The notes beneath the pieces were generated by a model. The model did no database searches, was not told where the DNA came from, and worked only from the letters and a program-made list of their open reading frames with translations. A program made the translations under genes and the position numbers. Shown here piece by piece: positions 37,701-48,576 of a DNA stretch of 54,413 nucleotides (position 1 is its first letter; every line of letters starts with the position of its first letter). The DNA is from Pestalotiopsis fici W106-1 (Eukaryota > Ascomycota > Sordariomycetes > Amphisphaeriales > Sporocadaceae): assembly GCF_000516985.1 (NCBI RefSeq), contig NW_006917094.1, forward strand, positions 4,433,779-4,488,191. Reading direction: 5' to 3'.

Positions 37701-37866
37701 CCAGTATATCAATATGCTGGGTGCGCACTCGAGTTATTGGGCTAATCCTGACTTGATCCGAATGCTATGTATGGAGATTGGACGCAGACCAGGGAGGGCG
37801 CACACCCTCCCCGCTATGAGAGCTGTCAAGGCAGGAAAGAGAGCCTTGCCTTCGGCGCCTTCGTAG
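34711..37866 (+). CDS. DDHD-domain phospholipase (PA-PLA1 type)
   Basis: Intracellular phospholipase A1-like serine hydrolase of the DDHD family, which includes mammalian DDHD1/DDHD2 and yeast Ddl1. The family acts on phosphatidic acid and related lipids on internal membranes or mitochondria. One exon, 1051 residues. The N-terminal 440 residues are mostly disordered, with a Gly run near residue 35 and a GRGRGQGRGR stretch near 231-243. The hydrolase part begins around DLILVAHGIGQ (about residue 636). The nucleophile elbow is G787-H-S789-L-G791. The DDHD region follows, with FLLGSPAAFFLL, EDPVAYLLN and, near the end, INMLGAHSSYWANPD. The start is the first ATG in the frame; the poor conservation of the N-terminus means it could lie further in. 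The stop is 609 bases from that of KGD1 on the other strand. Confidence 0.92.
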   Translation: MPAPTRNHPRALESHNYGPKCRLAPVVRPFAPGGGGGGVDAIPPVAAQFFYTSPIPIDDPLSTAKIAGSSDTKSASNKPQPFSEGDNNALEKAWLGLASDDYRRNHNQARRNRSPSPSLAQANATRLQEIVHDLAVKHKEKHAREGPGRENMPGVVDTLPDADTVLPLCCSDLLPDVGIQLRTSFCAVARRQYSVLDRDRVAQDVMKQMESLETDLTATVINQQGPTSDASRGRGRGQGRGRSLAKGPSWLQENHNAPLERLPRSDSRPSSRMSTEASSRQGSRARAQSWLPSQTSLGDDAHGALRSGGQDDGITGKPFLRVGSPEVMQFPISNSLPTSSSDVKATDKEVKDDPVTDVRASHPSLPRLPSTLPERETRTTRSGTTNVPVGVSRLHEVSLPALQMKPIYWSPVNDIAAVLRATWFYKDNMEPIDPTVANQLEAGYQDLKPYTETWNDELRCAVEVGPLGEEKVSHPLWSRPPQTKPKTKEKDIVQEAVISSNPFCAARCFKGEAAAQGSLLHSSNEDNSIEIESHRKYEQYHVIYKDASLAFLLKPSLRPSAYYGRRPVAKIMKNFNIGIPVVRGFDREEYEKIHAKKTTPHRTIPARSAASEAPESTGQDVCPACKHAKERGQVTDLILVAHGIGQKLAERVESYHFTFAINTFRRMINVELGSEAVREVLRDGQNGIMVLPVNWRQNLSFEEGGPMKERDKAEYMPEGFGLKDIEPKTIPAVRSMISDIMFDIPFYMSHHKPKMISALVGEANRVYRLWCRNNPGFAENGRLHLIGHSLGSAMALEILSKQPTITPPLNLDSNIRLDRFEFDVKNLFLLGSPAAFFLLLERGALIPRKGRQKPGADPSDTSSTDVAGEAGLFGCLAVDNVYNVLAREDPVAYLLNGTIDPKYSASLKTAYVPSVNTTLLQSVGHAVRSWVPGAGPTTTNVDNPALVKPPTLRLPSQLELEVHDFTREDIAEKKAFLLNDNGQIDYFLRSGGGPLEIQYINMLGAHSSYWANPDLIRMLCMEIGRRPGRAHTLPAMRAVKAGKRALPSAPS

Positions 37867-38475
37867 TTAACAGCGAGTCGTCTCCAAACTTTCAACTATC
37901 TAATACAGACAGTGACTATCAGGCTTGTCACTTCCGTGCCAGCGGCAAGACGAAACCGTGAACGCTCACACACAGTTACAGATGTTGATATCTTGTCTCA
38001 TCCTCTATATTTTGATTTGATATTGCACATAATCGCGTGGCGTATTCTGAACCCACCATCTAGATTTTGGGAACATAGTATAGCGTATATACCCTGAATT
38101 ACTTACAACGTTTTAGTTCTATGACGAAACTTTCCTCTAGCAAATCATGAATGAGAAGACCAACTCAGGCAGTGTTTCCGCAACTACCTTGCTGGTGAGG
38201 CTATTCACTTCATCATATAACAGGTAGGATCAACACCTTGCAGACATATCTAATCAGAGACAAAAGAGAATGTATGTATGCATTAATAAAGCAAGGCCAT
38301 CCCAACCCGCGTGCCATAGTCTATCCAGCCTCAACCTAGAAGTATTTTTCTTCCCTCTCGTTAAGGCCACGTTGTACAGAATGAATTACAATACAGCAAA
38401 GAGTATTTATGCGACATAAATCCCACTTAGTGCATCGCCCTCTCGTTTTACTTGCTCGTCCGATACCTTGTCAGT
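37867..38475. other. 3' spacer between convergent DDHD gene and KGD1
   Basis: A+T-rich 3' flanks of both genes; no further gene or repeat seen. Confidence 0.6.
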
Positions 38476-41400
38476 CTACTCGCCCTTGAGCTTGTCCTGC
38501 GTCACGGAGAAGGCCATCTCCAAAAAGTCCTCCTCTTCCTTCTTGTGAGCAGCCTTCAAGCCAGTAGCCACAGAGGCTGACGGGTTACGACCGGCGTACA
38601 TGACGTGCTTCCGGTCGTGGTGTTGCGTGTGGTTAAGAAGAGTCTCAATGCGAGGCTGGACGAAGCTCCAGGCACCGGCGTTGAGGGGCTCCTCCTGACA
38701 CCAGACAACGGTCTTGGCGTTCGGGTACATGTCCAGGTTGTCCTTCAGTTGTTGCCAGGGGAACGGGTTCAGCTGCTCAATACGAGTGAAAGCAACGTTG
38801 TCGATCTTGTTGTCGGCACGGTACTTGGAAAGAGTAGCCCAAACCTGGCCAGAGCAGAGAATGACACGCTCAATCTCCTCAGGGTTCTTGATGGCGCCAG
38901 TCTGGTGCTCGGGGTCAGGGATGATCCACTGGAACTGGGCATCAGGACCGGTGAAGTCCTCAATGCTGGAACGAGCAAGAGGGTGACGCAACAGAGACTT
39001 TGAGAAGAAAATGATCAGAGCTAGGGAGAATCAATCATGTCAGCGTGGGTGGTTATATCAGAAATGAGTATCGGCGCAGGGGATGGTTGACTTACGCTTC
39101 CTGAATTGCCTGTGCATCTGGCGACGCAGGATGTGGAACAAGTTGGCTGGTGTAGTCATGTACGCAATCTGCATGTTGCAGTCCTGGTGTTGACGATGAA
39201 GCTTCTCTTCGGACGGGAAGATTCTGGGGTCTTCATTGGACAATTGTAGGTATCGCTCCAGACGTCCAGACGAGTGCTCGGGGCCCTGACCGTCGTATCC
39301 GTGAGGAAGCGACATGACCAGGCCCGTTCTCTGCATCCACTTGACCTCACCCGAGGCGATGAATTGATCAATGATACATTGGGCGTTGTTGGCAAAGTCA
39401 CCGAACTGGGCCTCCCACATGACCAGGGCATTGGGAGACGACAGGGAGTAGCCGTATTCGAAACCAAGGGCACCAAACTCACTCAGGGACGAGTTGGAAA
39501 TGACCAGTTTGCCCTGGTCCTTGCTAACGTGCTGCAGGGGTGTGTACGAGTCCTCAGTCTCCTGGTCGTGGAAGACGGCATGGCGCTGAGAGAAGGTGCC
39601 ACGCTCGACGTCCTGGCCAGAGATACGAACGTGATGACCTTCAGTAACCAGGGAACCGAAAGCCAGGGCTTCGGCTGTCGACCAGTCGATGTTCTTACCC
39701 TCAAGGACCGACTTGGTGCGGTTCTGAAGGATACGCTTCAGGTTGCGGTGCACGTGGAAGCCCTCGGGAGCAGTTCCAATGACCTCACCAATATGCTCCA
39801 AAGTCTTCTTGTCCACGGCGGTGGAGTTGTGAGGCAGGACTTCCGTGGCCAACTCCTTGGGGGACTTGAATCCGTTCCAGGCCGATGTAGTCCACTCCTT
39901 GGACGAGGGCTGGTAGTCTTTGGACTTTGCAAAGCTCTCCTCCAGCATGCCCCAGACCCATTGCTTGTGTTCCTCAACGTCCTCCTTGGTGAAGGTGCCA
40001 TCCTCGAGCAGCTTGTCGGCGTAAATCTTGATCTGGGGCTCCTTCTCGCTGATCCTCTTGTACATGAGGGGTTGAGTGAAGGACGGCTGGTCAGTCTCGT
40101 TGTGTCCGTGCTTTCGGTAGCAGACCATGTCAATGACCACGTCGGACTGAAACTCGGCGCGCCAATCTGCGGCAAGCTGGCAGACAAAGTTGACGGCCTC
40201 GACATCATCGGCGTTGACGTGGAACACTGGGGCGTCAATAGCCTTGGCAATATCGGTACAGTAGGCAGTGGAGCGGGCGAATCGAGGATCGGTCGTGAAA
40301 CCAATCTGGTTGTTCACAACCAGATGAATGGTACCGCCGGTGGAGAAGGCGGGCAGGGAGTGGAAACCAAGACACTCGTAGACAATACCCTGGGCAGCAA
40401 ATGCAGCGTCACCGTGAAGGAGAACACTCATGGCAGTCCTGTGGGTCTTCTCATCGTTGTTGTAGTGCTGGATGGCTCTAGTCTTGCCGAGGACGACAGG
40501 GTCCTCAGCCTCCAAATGCGATGGGTTGGCAACCAGCGAGAGCTGGACACGCTTTCCGGAGGGAGTAGGTCTCTCAAAGTTCATACCCAGATGGTACTTG
40601 ACATCGCCCGAACCCTCGTCTTCGGCGCCGGCAGTACCGGCGAACTCGCTGAAGATGGACTCGTTGGGCTTGCGAACAACGTTGCTCAAAACGTTCAGAC
40701 GACCACGGTGGGGCATACCAATTACAATGTCCTTGACGCCGTAGTCAACGCTGCGATCGATGAGAGCCTTCATGCCGGGGACAAGAGTTTCGCAACCTTC
40801 GAGACCGAAACGCTTGTCGTTGGGGTACTTGGTGGCAAGGAAGGACTCAAAGCTGGAGCTCCAGATGAGACGGTCGAGGATTCGGCGCTTCTCATCGATC
40901 GAGTACTTGAAGGGTTGGGCGACCTCGACACGCTCTCGGAGCCAGTCGCACTTGGCACGGTCGGGAATGTGGATGAACTCGACACCGTAGGAACCGCAGT
41001 AGATCTTCTCACAGGCAGCCACGATCTCGCGCAGGGTCATCTTCTCGCGGCCCTCACGCTTGAAACGGGGTAGAATACCAGGACCCAGCTCGAACTCGGT
41101 GTCAAGATCCTTCTCGGTGAACTGGTAGTGGTCGAGGTTCAACTCCTTGGGCTTGATGTCACTGAAGCCCTTGCCCTCGCCACGGATGTTGAGAGGGTCG
41201 ATACGAGCCTTGTGGTGACCGCGGGCTTGGTACGCGCGCACGAGAAGCTGAACCTTGAGATGGTTGGTGATGTCGGAACCCTGGCCGGCGGCGACGCCTC
41301 CCAGTTGACTCGAGACGACGCCACCGGTAGCGCTATGGACCAGATTTGGCGGCGGCGTGAAGGCCTGAGCAATGGGCATATCACCGCTCTCCATGTTCTT

Positions 41401-41694
41401 GAAGTAGACCTGCCATGATACGTGAACGCTCTGGGGGTCTTCTTTCCACTGCATGTACATCTCGTCAATGTAGTTGGCAGTGCTCCCGGACAGGAAGTTG
41501 TCGTTGGGGTCGGGCGACTGAGCCTGCGCCGAGGCGTACCTCTTCTGGGTGGCAGAGACGGCGAGAGGCCTACGGGCAGCAGAGACGGAAGAGAAGCATC
41601 TCGAGCTACGGGCAGCGGAGGCGCATCGTGTGGAGGCTTGGTTGGAGGCGCGCAGCAGCGAGCCGCTGCATCTGCGTAGAGAACTGCTCAGCAT
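38476..41694 (-). CDS. KGD1: 2-oxoglutarate dehydrogenase E1, mitochondrial
   Basis: Thiamine-diphosphate-dependent E1 of the 2-oxoglutarate dehydrogenase complex. It decarboxylates 2-oxoglutarate and passes the succinyl group to the E2 lipoamide in the TCA cycle. Exons are 41694-39096 and 39020-38476 (75-base intron, GTAAGT to CCTAG), giving 1047 residues. The first 55 residues are rich in Arg, Ser and Ala without acids, as in a matrix presequence. The N-terminal helix [14 protein letters not shown] follows. The thiamine-binding region [15 protein letters not shown] lies near residues 427-465, and [20 protein letters not shown] is unmistakable for the family. The splice restores [20 protein letters not shown]. 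Codons are very G+C-rich in the third position, which creates a spurious 599-codon antisense frame at 39274-41073. Confidence 0.97.
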
Positions 41695-41770
41695 GGCGCC
41701 AGGCTGATGCTTGGACAGCAGTTGGTATAGTGTATGTGGATTTTGTTGTTATTGTTGTTGTTTTCGTCTG

Positions 41771-41779
41771 TATATAAGA
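41771..41779 (-). promoter_or_regulatory. Candidate TATA box of KGD1
   Basis: On the minus strand TTATATA lies about 80 bases before the KGD1 start. It is followed by a CAA-rich leader (AACAACAACAATAACAACAA), a composition common in well-translated fungal messages. Position and leader suggest a core promoter; the transcription start itself is not visible. Confidence 0.4.
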
Positions 41780-42189
41780 TATACGGAGGAGATGGGCCCG
41801 CAGAACTAGACAGCTGCTATTGACTTCCTTCTACCTCAGATACGACCAGGTCAAGACGGCGACAAAAAAAAGAAGAAGAGCTCCCCACCAGATCTTCTTC
41901 AACCCTCCTGCAGCTGAGAAGGAATCGAAGAACCAAAGGAGCGGCGGAGTAAGTCGTTCGTGGTAATCTGTCCTTGTGACGTGGGTGACGTTTAAATGGC
42001 AAGAAGGAGGAAAGAGAGGGCGGAGAGGGAGGGAGGGAGAAAAAAACGAGGCCGAAATGGGACTGGAGGTCGTCACGGGGGAAACACGCATTGGAGAAAT
42101 TCTACCTAGTGCAGGTGCTCCATCCGCGGCCATTAGTAGCACCAGCTTTTGATGCTAGTTGGGTCAAGCGCCGGGCCTCCTGAAGGACA

Positions 42190-42222
<33 letters not shown>

Positions 42223-44429
42223 GACACTGGACACACAGATCCCAATCCAATCCAGTAGCTACTACACTGGTTGCCACAACCCCTGTCGACGGTTCCCTGT
42301 TCTGCCCGATCTTGAGCTCTTGCTTAGCCGAAGGGCTGACAGAGACGGTACTTTACCCATGATAGCCGGGTGACTGCTGTCATGGGCAGAGGGTTTAAGA
42401 AGAAGAAAAAAGAGGTAGACAATGACATGCACCGAGAAAGAGTTGACTCCAAGCAGAATTATCCCATGATTGATTGCTTCTAAATGTAATTGCTTAACAA
42501 AAATTTGACCAGTACTGAACGAGCAAGCTTTTGACACGTAGCATATCAGGAACGGAGATATATATTGGTCCATGGTAGAGGTGCGTTGCAATGCTTCTCC
42601 ATGCAGCAACCATCTCCCTCCTATGTCAAGACGATCTGGAACACGGGCTGGTGAGGAAGGGCCGTCGGATCTGTCAAACGTGGATCTGCGGACGGACTCG
42701 GGCCAGACATGATTGAAACCGCCTAGGTACACTCTGTACATGGCAGATATTAGGTATAGAACCTGGGGAAGAGGATGTTATCTAGTATACCACCTACTTA
42801 TCTGTTCAGTCAAGACAAAGATTGGCAAAGAGGTCATCAGAAAGGGACGGATTACGAGTAGCCACTTCGTGATTCGTGGGAAGGCCCGAGATTGCTAGAC
42901 TGAAGAGTGGCCTTTCAATTGATATCCGCTTGAGCCTTTTTTCCCCCTTCTATTTTTTGCTTTCCGAAGTCCAAGTCTGGGGTCGCTCGGCAGTCGGTGG
43001 ATCACTTCAATGTTCTGGTACACGTGTACGTACTGCTCTTGAGAAATTCCATTCGATATCGTGCGTGCATGAAGGCACATGGCGCATCTCGTGCTATGAG
43101 TACCTAACATACATAGTATGGGCGTGACTGATCAGCACTTTTGTTACAGCTGCTGCTCGATTGGATCATCTGGAGGGCACAATCATTTTTCAAGACCGAT
43201 CTCGTTGACCGTGGGAAGAAAAATGAGTCAGCAAACCTCGTCGCCTGTAATTCGCCAGCTGGGCTGCGAGGCATTTTCTTTCTTATGTTGTGTTTCTTTC
43301 GGCTCTATCCGTAGGTACTAGATAGTGTACAAATAGCAATGCTAGATGACGTTATAGCTTCATGTTTGATCTGCAGAACAACCAAAGCAGACAGCTAAAG
43401 AGCTCCTAGAAGACGCACTTTCGCTCCCATAGCGCATTACTATTATCAACCCAGCCCAGTCAGTCCTATGAGTATCATGATGCAAGACTAGAAAAGTGCA
43501 ATAGTAGTTTACAGGCATGGCTAATATTCAACTGATAGTGTCATGGACTGGACTTTTCGTGATGCTTGCGTATGACGAGCTTCTTGAAGAAGTACATGGC
43601 AATTGGGATTTTTAGTTTGTATCTACGGTCGCGCCACAGGACTTGACAAGGCTTGCAATACACTAAAGCTGGAGTCGACTTCGCGACTTGGATCCTCTCT
43701 TTTGAGCCGAGAGACCGACAGTGTACGTACTCTGTACGGGATAACTACTCCAGTGCTAGTAGTCCGCTGAAAACCCAAATTGGGACTTGAGCTTTTGGAG
43801 CGCTCTGCCAAGCCACAACGGGGCGAGTTGGCGCCACATTTTCCCTCGCACCCGCCGGGCTGCCGCCTAACTGGCAACATTGAAGCCTACATACATTACC
43901 TAGCAGCTAGGTACCTACGTCGGGTACCCCTACACAGTACTCAGTGTGTGCAGTCCCCCTGTTGGAATGCACCAGGGTGCCTGTTTGTGGCGTCAATTCC
44001 TGACATCGTGACTGTGACATTTCTTCCTTCTTGATAGAGACTGCTGCACCACCTGGACTGACTTATTAGACGCTGACAGGCAACTTACGTGGTCGGAGGG
44101 GAGAACCGACTCAAACAGGAGAAGACTCAAGGTGGCCCATTCTCTGCTGCGATAAATGCTCCAAGGCGGCACTCGATCTGACCGGGCAGCTGGTGGCAGA
44201 TACGGTAGGCCGACCGAGCACCTGATGATCCTGCCGTAGACAACGTCGGTCGGTTGCTGCCACGGCCATAGTCCCAGCATTGTTTATTCCTTTCTTTCGG
44301 TATTGGACAGCAAATCCCAGGGTCGTTTTCACCCCGAATCCATCAAGTGCTGTAGCCATTGTTTGCTGGCGTTTTTGCACCTTCCGCCAGCTCCTTGTGA
44401 CCAGAGTTTCTTCAACTTTCTGGTTCACC
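41780..44429. other. Divergent spacer of KGD1 and TFB1
   Basis: Carries the promoters of both flanking genes and an AC microsatellite at 42189-42220. TAGGTACCTA-type motifs occur near 43908. The 159-codon minus frame at 42262-42741 has no domain character. No gene called. Confidence 0.55.
42189..42220. repeat. AC microsatellite
   Basis: Sixteen AC units in the spacer upstream of KGD1. Confidence 0.96.
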
Positions 44430-46465
44430 ATGGCGCAACCGAAAGGCACAGCCGTGTACAAGAAGAAAGACGGCACCATAATAATCAGCGATGACCAGAA
44501 ATTCGTCACCTGGACCCCAGCGGCTGCCCCGGGAGGGCCGCCGGTCGTGTCACTGGCAGTTGCGAATATTACGAGTATGCCGTTACCAAACCTCCCTCCC
44601 TGCTGAGCTCCCGTTACTAATCCAAACTGTTAGATCTCCAGCAGACCCCAGACTCGTCGCCAAAGGTAATGCTCAAGATATTTGAGAAGGCGCCCGGCGC
44701 AGAAGAGCCTACACCGTACCTGTTCAATTTCAACTCCGCAGGTGACCCGAGAGGCGAGGCCAACGCCATCAAAGAACTGCTTTCACGGCTTCTTGCCGAT
44801 TCGAGAAGCAATGATCCGAATGTCCCCCGACCAAATGCTTCGGCGGCCGCTGGACCTAGTGCTACTTCTTCGGCAGCAGGAAGTGGCTCTGGCTCTATGA
44901 CATTTGCAAGCGCAGTGAATGCCAAGCCAGCCATTGCGCGCGTCTTCGATGACAGCCAGCTCAAGGGCGACATCGCATTGCAGCAGTCTCTCATGAAAGC
45001 CGATCGCAACCTTCATGAGATGTACATGGAGGCGCGCTCCACCAAACCAGAGACCATGTCTAATGCGACGTTCAATGCTCAGTTCTGGTCGACGAGGCTG
45101 AATCTCCTGCGAGCACACGCTATCGAGACTGGTCAGAAGAAAGGCCCATACAACATTCTTTCCGTTGCCAAGCCTATCTCCGAGACGAGTGCGGATCCAA
45201 ACCAGCCCGATCGACAAAAGCTTAGCATCACTGTTGAACAGGTTCAGCTGATCCTCAACCAACATCCGCTGGTGAAACGTATCTACAATGAGAATGTGCC
45301 ACCACTTACTGAGAATGAGTTCTGGGAGCGCTTCTTCCTAAGCAAGCTCGTAAAAAAGCTGAGAGGAGAGCGACCCGCCGGTAATGAGCAGCCCGACAAG
45401 GTCTTTGACAGATACAATGAGTTTGAAAATATCACGGCCTTCTCGAGCAAACTCTTGACCCAACATGTTCCCCACATCATCGACTTGGAAGGCAACGAGG
45501 AAAACCAGGGTGGCTACAAAGGAGGCAACAAGAAAGACGCTGAAATGCGACCACGGGGCTGGAAATATGTACCCATCATTCAGACCCTCAACAGCATAAG
45601 CGGCAAGCTGCTCGTTAACGTCACCCCCGCCGATACCGAGATGATGGATCCAGCACGACCGGAAGATGATGAAGTATATGATCAGCTCGCGCTTCGTGAT
45701 TTGCGCGGTGATACCGAGGAGCAGCGCGTCATCCTCAACGTTAGGGAACAGAGCCGCTTCTTCTCGGCGCAAAGAGACGCTAATACGGCTTCTGACGACG
45801 CATATGGCAAGCAAGATCCGTCTCAAGCCCTGCGAGGTGTGAAGAGAGACATTGCTCAGCTTTATAGAGATGACTCAATGGGCGTTGATCTTCACGCAGC
45901 TATTGGCATCAACGATGAAAGCGAGAGTGACGAGGAGTCGGCGAAGCGTGTGCACGTGGGGTCTCGCTCGTCGAGGCGCGATGCTCACAAGCAGGTTCTC
46001 GACAGTATGAAGCAGAGAAGAGCCCAACTGTTTGGCTCCACCTCGGACGAGTCAACACCCATGGGATTGCCGGTCGATATTGCCGCCAGGTGCAACCTGA
46101 CACACGCCACCACGATGGAATTTGTCAACCAATTCTGGTCAGCCTTTCTCTCGGGAGACCCGGACAGGGCCGTCGAGGTTGGATATCTCGTAGAGTCGCT
46201 CAAACGATGCAAAGAACGCATTGACGTTGTGGCAGCTGAAGCGGAAAGGGCACGCGAGGACATCATTGCGAAGAGGAAAGATGAAATCATAAGAGTGTAC
46301 GAGCGAACAAAGAAGAAGATCAAATTCAACCCAAAGACCATCAAGGGCGGCCGCGATGCGGTGGAAAAACTCATGCAGCCCGTTGTCCACTCGCTCAACC
46401 TGGCAATATCAGATTATCAAAGAGCACTCGCCTCGGAAGGTGTACAAGCAAGTACGGAATCTTAG
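44430..46465 (+). CDS. TFB1: TFIIH core subunit Tfb1 (p62)
   Basis: Structural subunit of TFIIH, needed for RNA polymerase II initiation and excision repair. Its PH domain binds acidic activation domains and repair factors. Exons are 44430-44574 and 44634-46465 (59-base intron, GTATGC to TGTTAG), giving 658 residues against 642 in yeast. The PH domain covers roughly residues 1-105 and spans the intron; the join ANIT-N-LQQTPDSSPKVMLKIFEK is the conserved strand. A Ser/Ala/Gly linker precedes two BSD domains at about 155-212 and 248-292, the second with the diagnostic Phe-Trp (NEFWERFF). The C-terminal third carries the conserved helices, including a basic Lys-rich segment near RTKKKIKFNPKTIKGG. 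RAD3, a partner in the same complex, is 27 kb to the left on the same strand. Confidence 0.96.
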
Positions 46466-46996
46466 AGAGTCTAGGGGTATCCAGAACTGCTAGCATGATA
46501 GAGATGTCAAGAATAAAGATGTTTAATGGCAGGTTTCCGCGTTGTGCTGCATGTTGTCCTGACTTTAAGAGAGCAGCAAAGGAAGATACCCGGCCGTCCA
46601 AGAGGTTGCCCCTTCCTACGCAAGTATATGGCTGGCTCCAGCTACCCACCCTGACAGGCACCTACATCAGTTTCAATAAACTGATAATGTTGAATCTGGC
46701 AATAGCAGACGCGCCAGTCGCGACTGAATACGGCCACGCCAAATTCCTAAGCTTAATCCTGCCCTGTTCTGTGTTTAGAAGATGGTCGGCAGAAGCTGGC
46801 TGGCTTGATTCGGGACTTTAGCCTTCATCGATTATTTTCTTAACACCTCTACTGCATTGTATCATACAACAATATTCCAGTCCTAATCCGCGATTCCCTC
46901 GTGGTATTATTTTCTTGTTCTTGTAACCGCAGAGTCTTACAGGTCCACATACCCTGGTTCTTGTCTCAAGTCCTTCTAAGACAGAAATAAACAACA
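46466..46996. other. Spacer between TFB1 and the next gene
   Basis: 3' flank of TFB1 and promoter of the unrecognised plus-strand gene. No repeat or additional gene seen. Confidence 0.6.
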
Positions 46997-48103
46997 ATGC
47001 CCAAGCATCATGAGCATGTAGACTGCTCACCAGCGGCGAGAACACGTTTACCCCTTGCCGAGAGAAGTAACACAATGTCCCCTCTATTATCTATCCGCTC
47101 TCCAGGGAAACAGCCGAGAAACGCTCACGGATCTGGTCGTGAAAGCTCATTTTACGATGCCGAATGTATATCCCATGCCAGTATTACTAGCATTCGCAAA
47201 GTCTCACCGCGACCAATCAAGATAGTGGCATCAGCAAGGAGTCAAAACCAGATCAAGGAAGAGGACTTGCGGTCCGAGTCTCCGCTTTCTCGTCTCGGGA
47301 CTATCCCTTTCATGTACGGTCAGGGTACAGAACTCGATCCCATCGCGGAGACACGTAGCATTTCAACGTTGAGAACTGCCAGCTGTTCAACATCAGATCT
47401 ATCTTCCCTTCTACGCTGTCCCTTACGTTACAGGTTCTTCAAGAGCGGACCCGTCCCTCATCGTCTGCGGCGTCGACAGTCGTACAGTCTAGACGATATC
47501 GACTATCTCCAACGTTACGCTTCACCAGCAACCCAAGGGCCACCGGGAGGGAAGCTCAAACCCATCTGCTCGTCCACTACTGTCAGTGATATGAAAAATG
47601 ATAGGCGCGACGATAACACACACCAATATCCGTTTTCCCCGCCATATTCACCGCACACGTACAGCTCAACACCCATGGACATACTGAGCATGATCGAATC
47701 ACATGACCGACAACGGGATGGGGACGAAGCGGCCCGTACATGGTGCCATCTCGTCCGGCGGTCGATGTGCTTTTCCAGAGACGGAAATGCATCTCACCAT
47801 GCCCGCATTCTTCTTCATGAGCGATCAGTCCCGGGTTGCCCCGGGAGTCCTCCATCAGTATACATGGGTTTACAGCAGCACAACGCTGACACCCACGGCC
47901 AAGTCGCAACCACCCGAGAGGCCCCACGAAACAATGTCTGCAGCCATTGTAAGCTGCCCCGTGGCAAAGGGGGGAGACATCGGCCGAGACCTCAAAGCGA
48001 CGAGCATGGGGTTAGGAGAGGTCATTATCGATGTCGACGTTGTACCATGAAGACAGTCTTGCGATCGACGTTCAGCTGCGGTGGTCTACACTTGTGGGGT
48101 TGA
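46997..48103 (+). CDS. Unrecognised protein; reading frame of the 3' part uncertain
   Basis: Not recognised. The ATG at 46997 sits in a good context (AACAACAATGCC) and opens a 368-codon frame ending at 48103. Its first 200 residues are Ser/Arg/Pro-rich, as in a disordered regulatory protein. From 47703 to 48050 a second frame of 115 codons overlaps it, and that frame has clearly more G+C in third positions than the first. This suggests the true protein switches into it through an intron and ends GEVIIDVDVVP at 48050. One possible splice is GTCAGT near 47583 to an AG near 47728; another acceptor is the pyrimidine-rich TTTTCCAG near 47777. If the first frame is right, its tail has two CxxC pairs (CSHC and CRRC, 27 residues apart) that could bind zinc. 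No known domain is seen in either version. Confidence 0.5.
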   Translation: MPKHHEHVDCSPAARTRLPLAERSNTMSPLLSIRSPGKQPRNAHGSGRESSFYDAECISHASITSIRKVSPRPIKIVASARSQNQIKEEDLRSESPLSRLGTIPFMYGQGTELDPIAETRSISTLRTASCSTSDLSSLLRCPLRYRFFKSGPVPHRLRRRQSYSLDDIDYLQRYASPATQGPPGGKLKPICSSTTVSDMKNDRRDDNTHQYPFSPPYSPHTYSSTPMDILSMIESHDRQRDGDEAARTWCHLVRRSMCFSRDGNASHHARILLHERSVPGCPGSPPSVYMGLQQHNADTHGQVATTREAPRNNVCSHCKLPRGKGGRHRPRPQSDEHGVRRGHYRCRRCTMKTVLRSTFSCGGLHLWG

Positions 48104-48546
48104 AGCTGGCCTCCATATGCGTAGACGAATACGACAGATGAGATATTTCTGACTTTGTACTGATAAAGCGGAGTCGGGCTTTGCCACGATGGAACTGGAA
48201 TACGTAGGATAATGTTTTGTTAGAAGAACATTACGCCCGGTGGTTCAATAGAGCAAGAATCTGAATATCTATTTTTCTGACGCGAGCAAACTCATCTCAA
48301 ACATTCGGCCTCGGACATTTTCTTGTTTGAATGCATTCTAAGAAAAATCATGGTGGGTCTCCTTATCTATTCAAAGACGATATCCTGACGCCCAACTACA
48401 AGTTGAGATGTTAGTATGAATGTCCACTACGGACTCAGACGAGAATGACTCTGTTAGATGAGCAATTTTTTTGTTCTTCCACGTGTGAATTAGTATCATG
48501 GTAGTATGGAGAAGCGTGAAACAGACGGTATGGCACAGTCGTTAGT

Positions 48547-48576
48547 AAAATGCACAATACGTATTTTGTGCATTTT
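48547..48576. repeat. Palindrome: 11-base arms, 8-base centre
   Basis: AAAATGCACAA at 48547-48557 is matched by its exact complement TTGTGCATTTT at 48566-48576. The centre includes a second palindrome, AATACGTATT. It lies about 450-500 bases downstream of the unrecognised gene. It could fold as a cruciform or RNA hairpin, or be a binding site. Confidence 0.85.

Noticed and set aside
39274..41073. 599-codon plus-strand open frame opposite KGD1
   Set aside because: It mirrors the G+C-rich third positions of KGD1, reads as Val/Gly/Leu-rich sequence without domains, and lies entirely antisense to a certain gene.
42262..42741. 159-codon minus-strand frame upstream of KGD1
   Set aside because: No domain or codon bias; overlaps ordinary promoter-type spacer.
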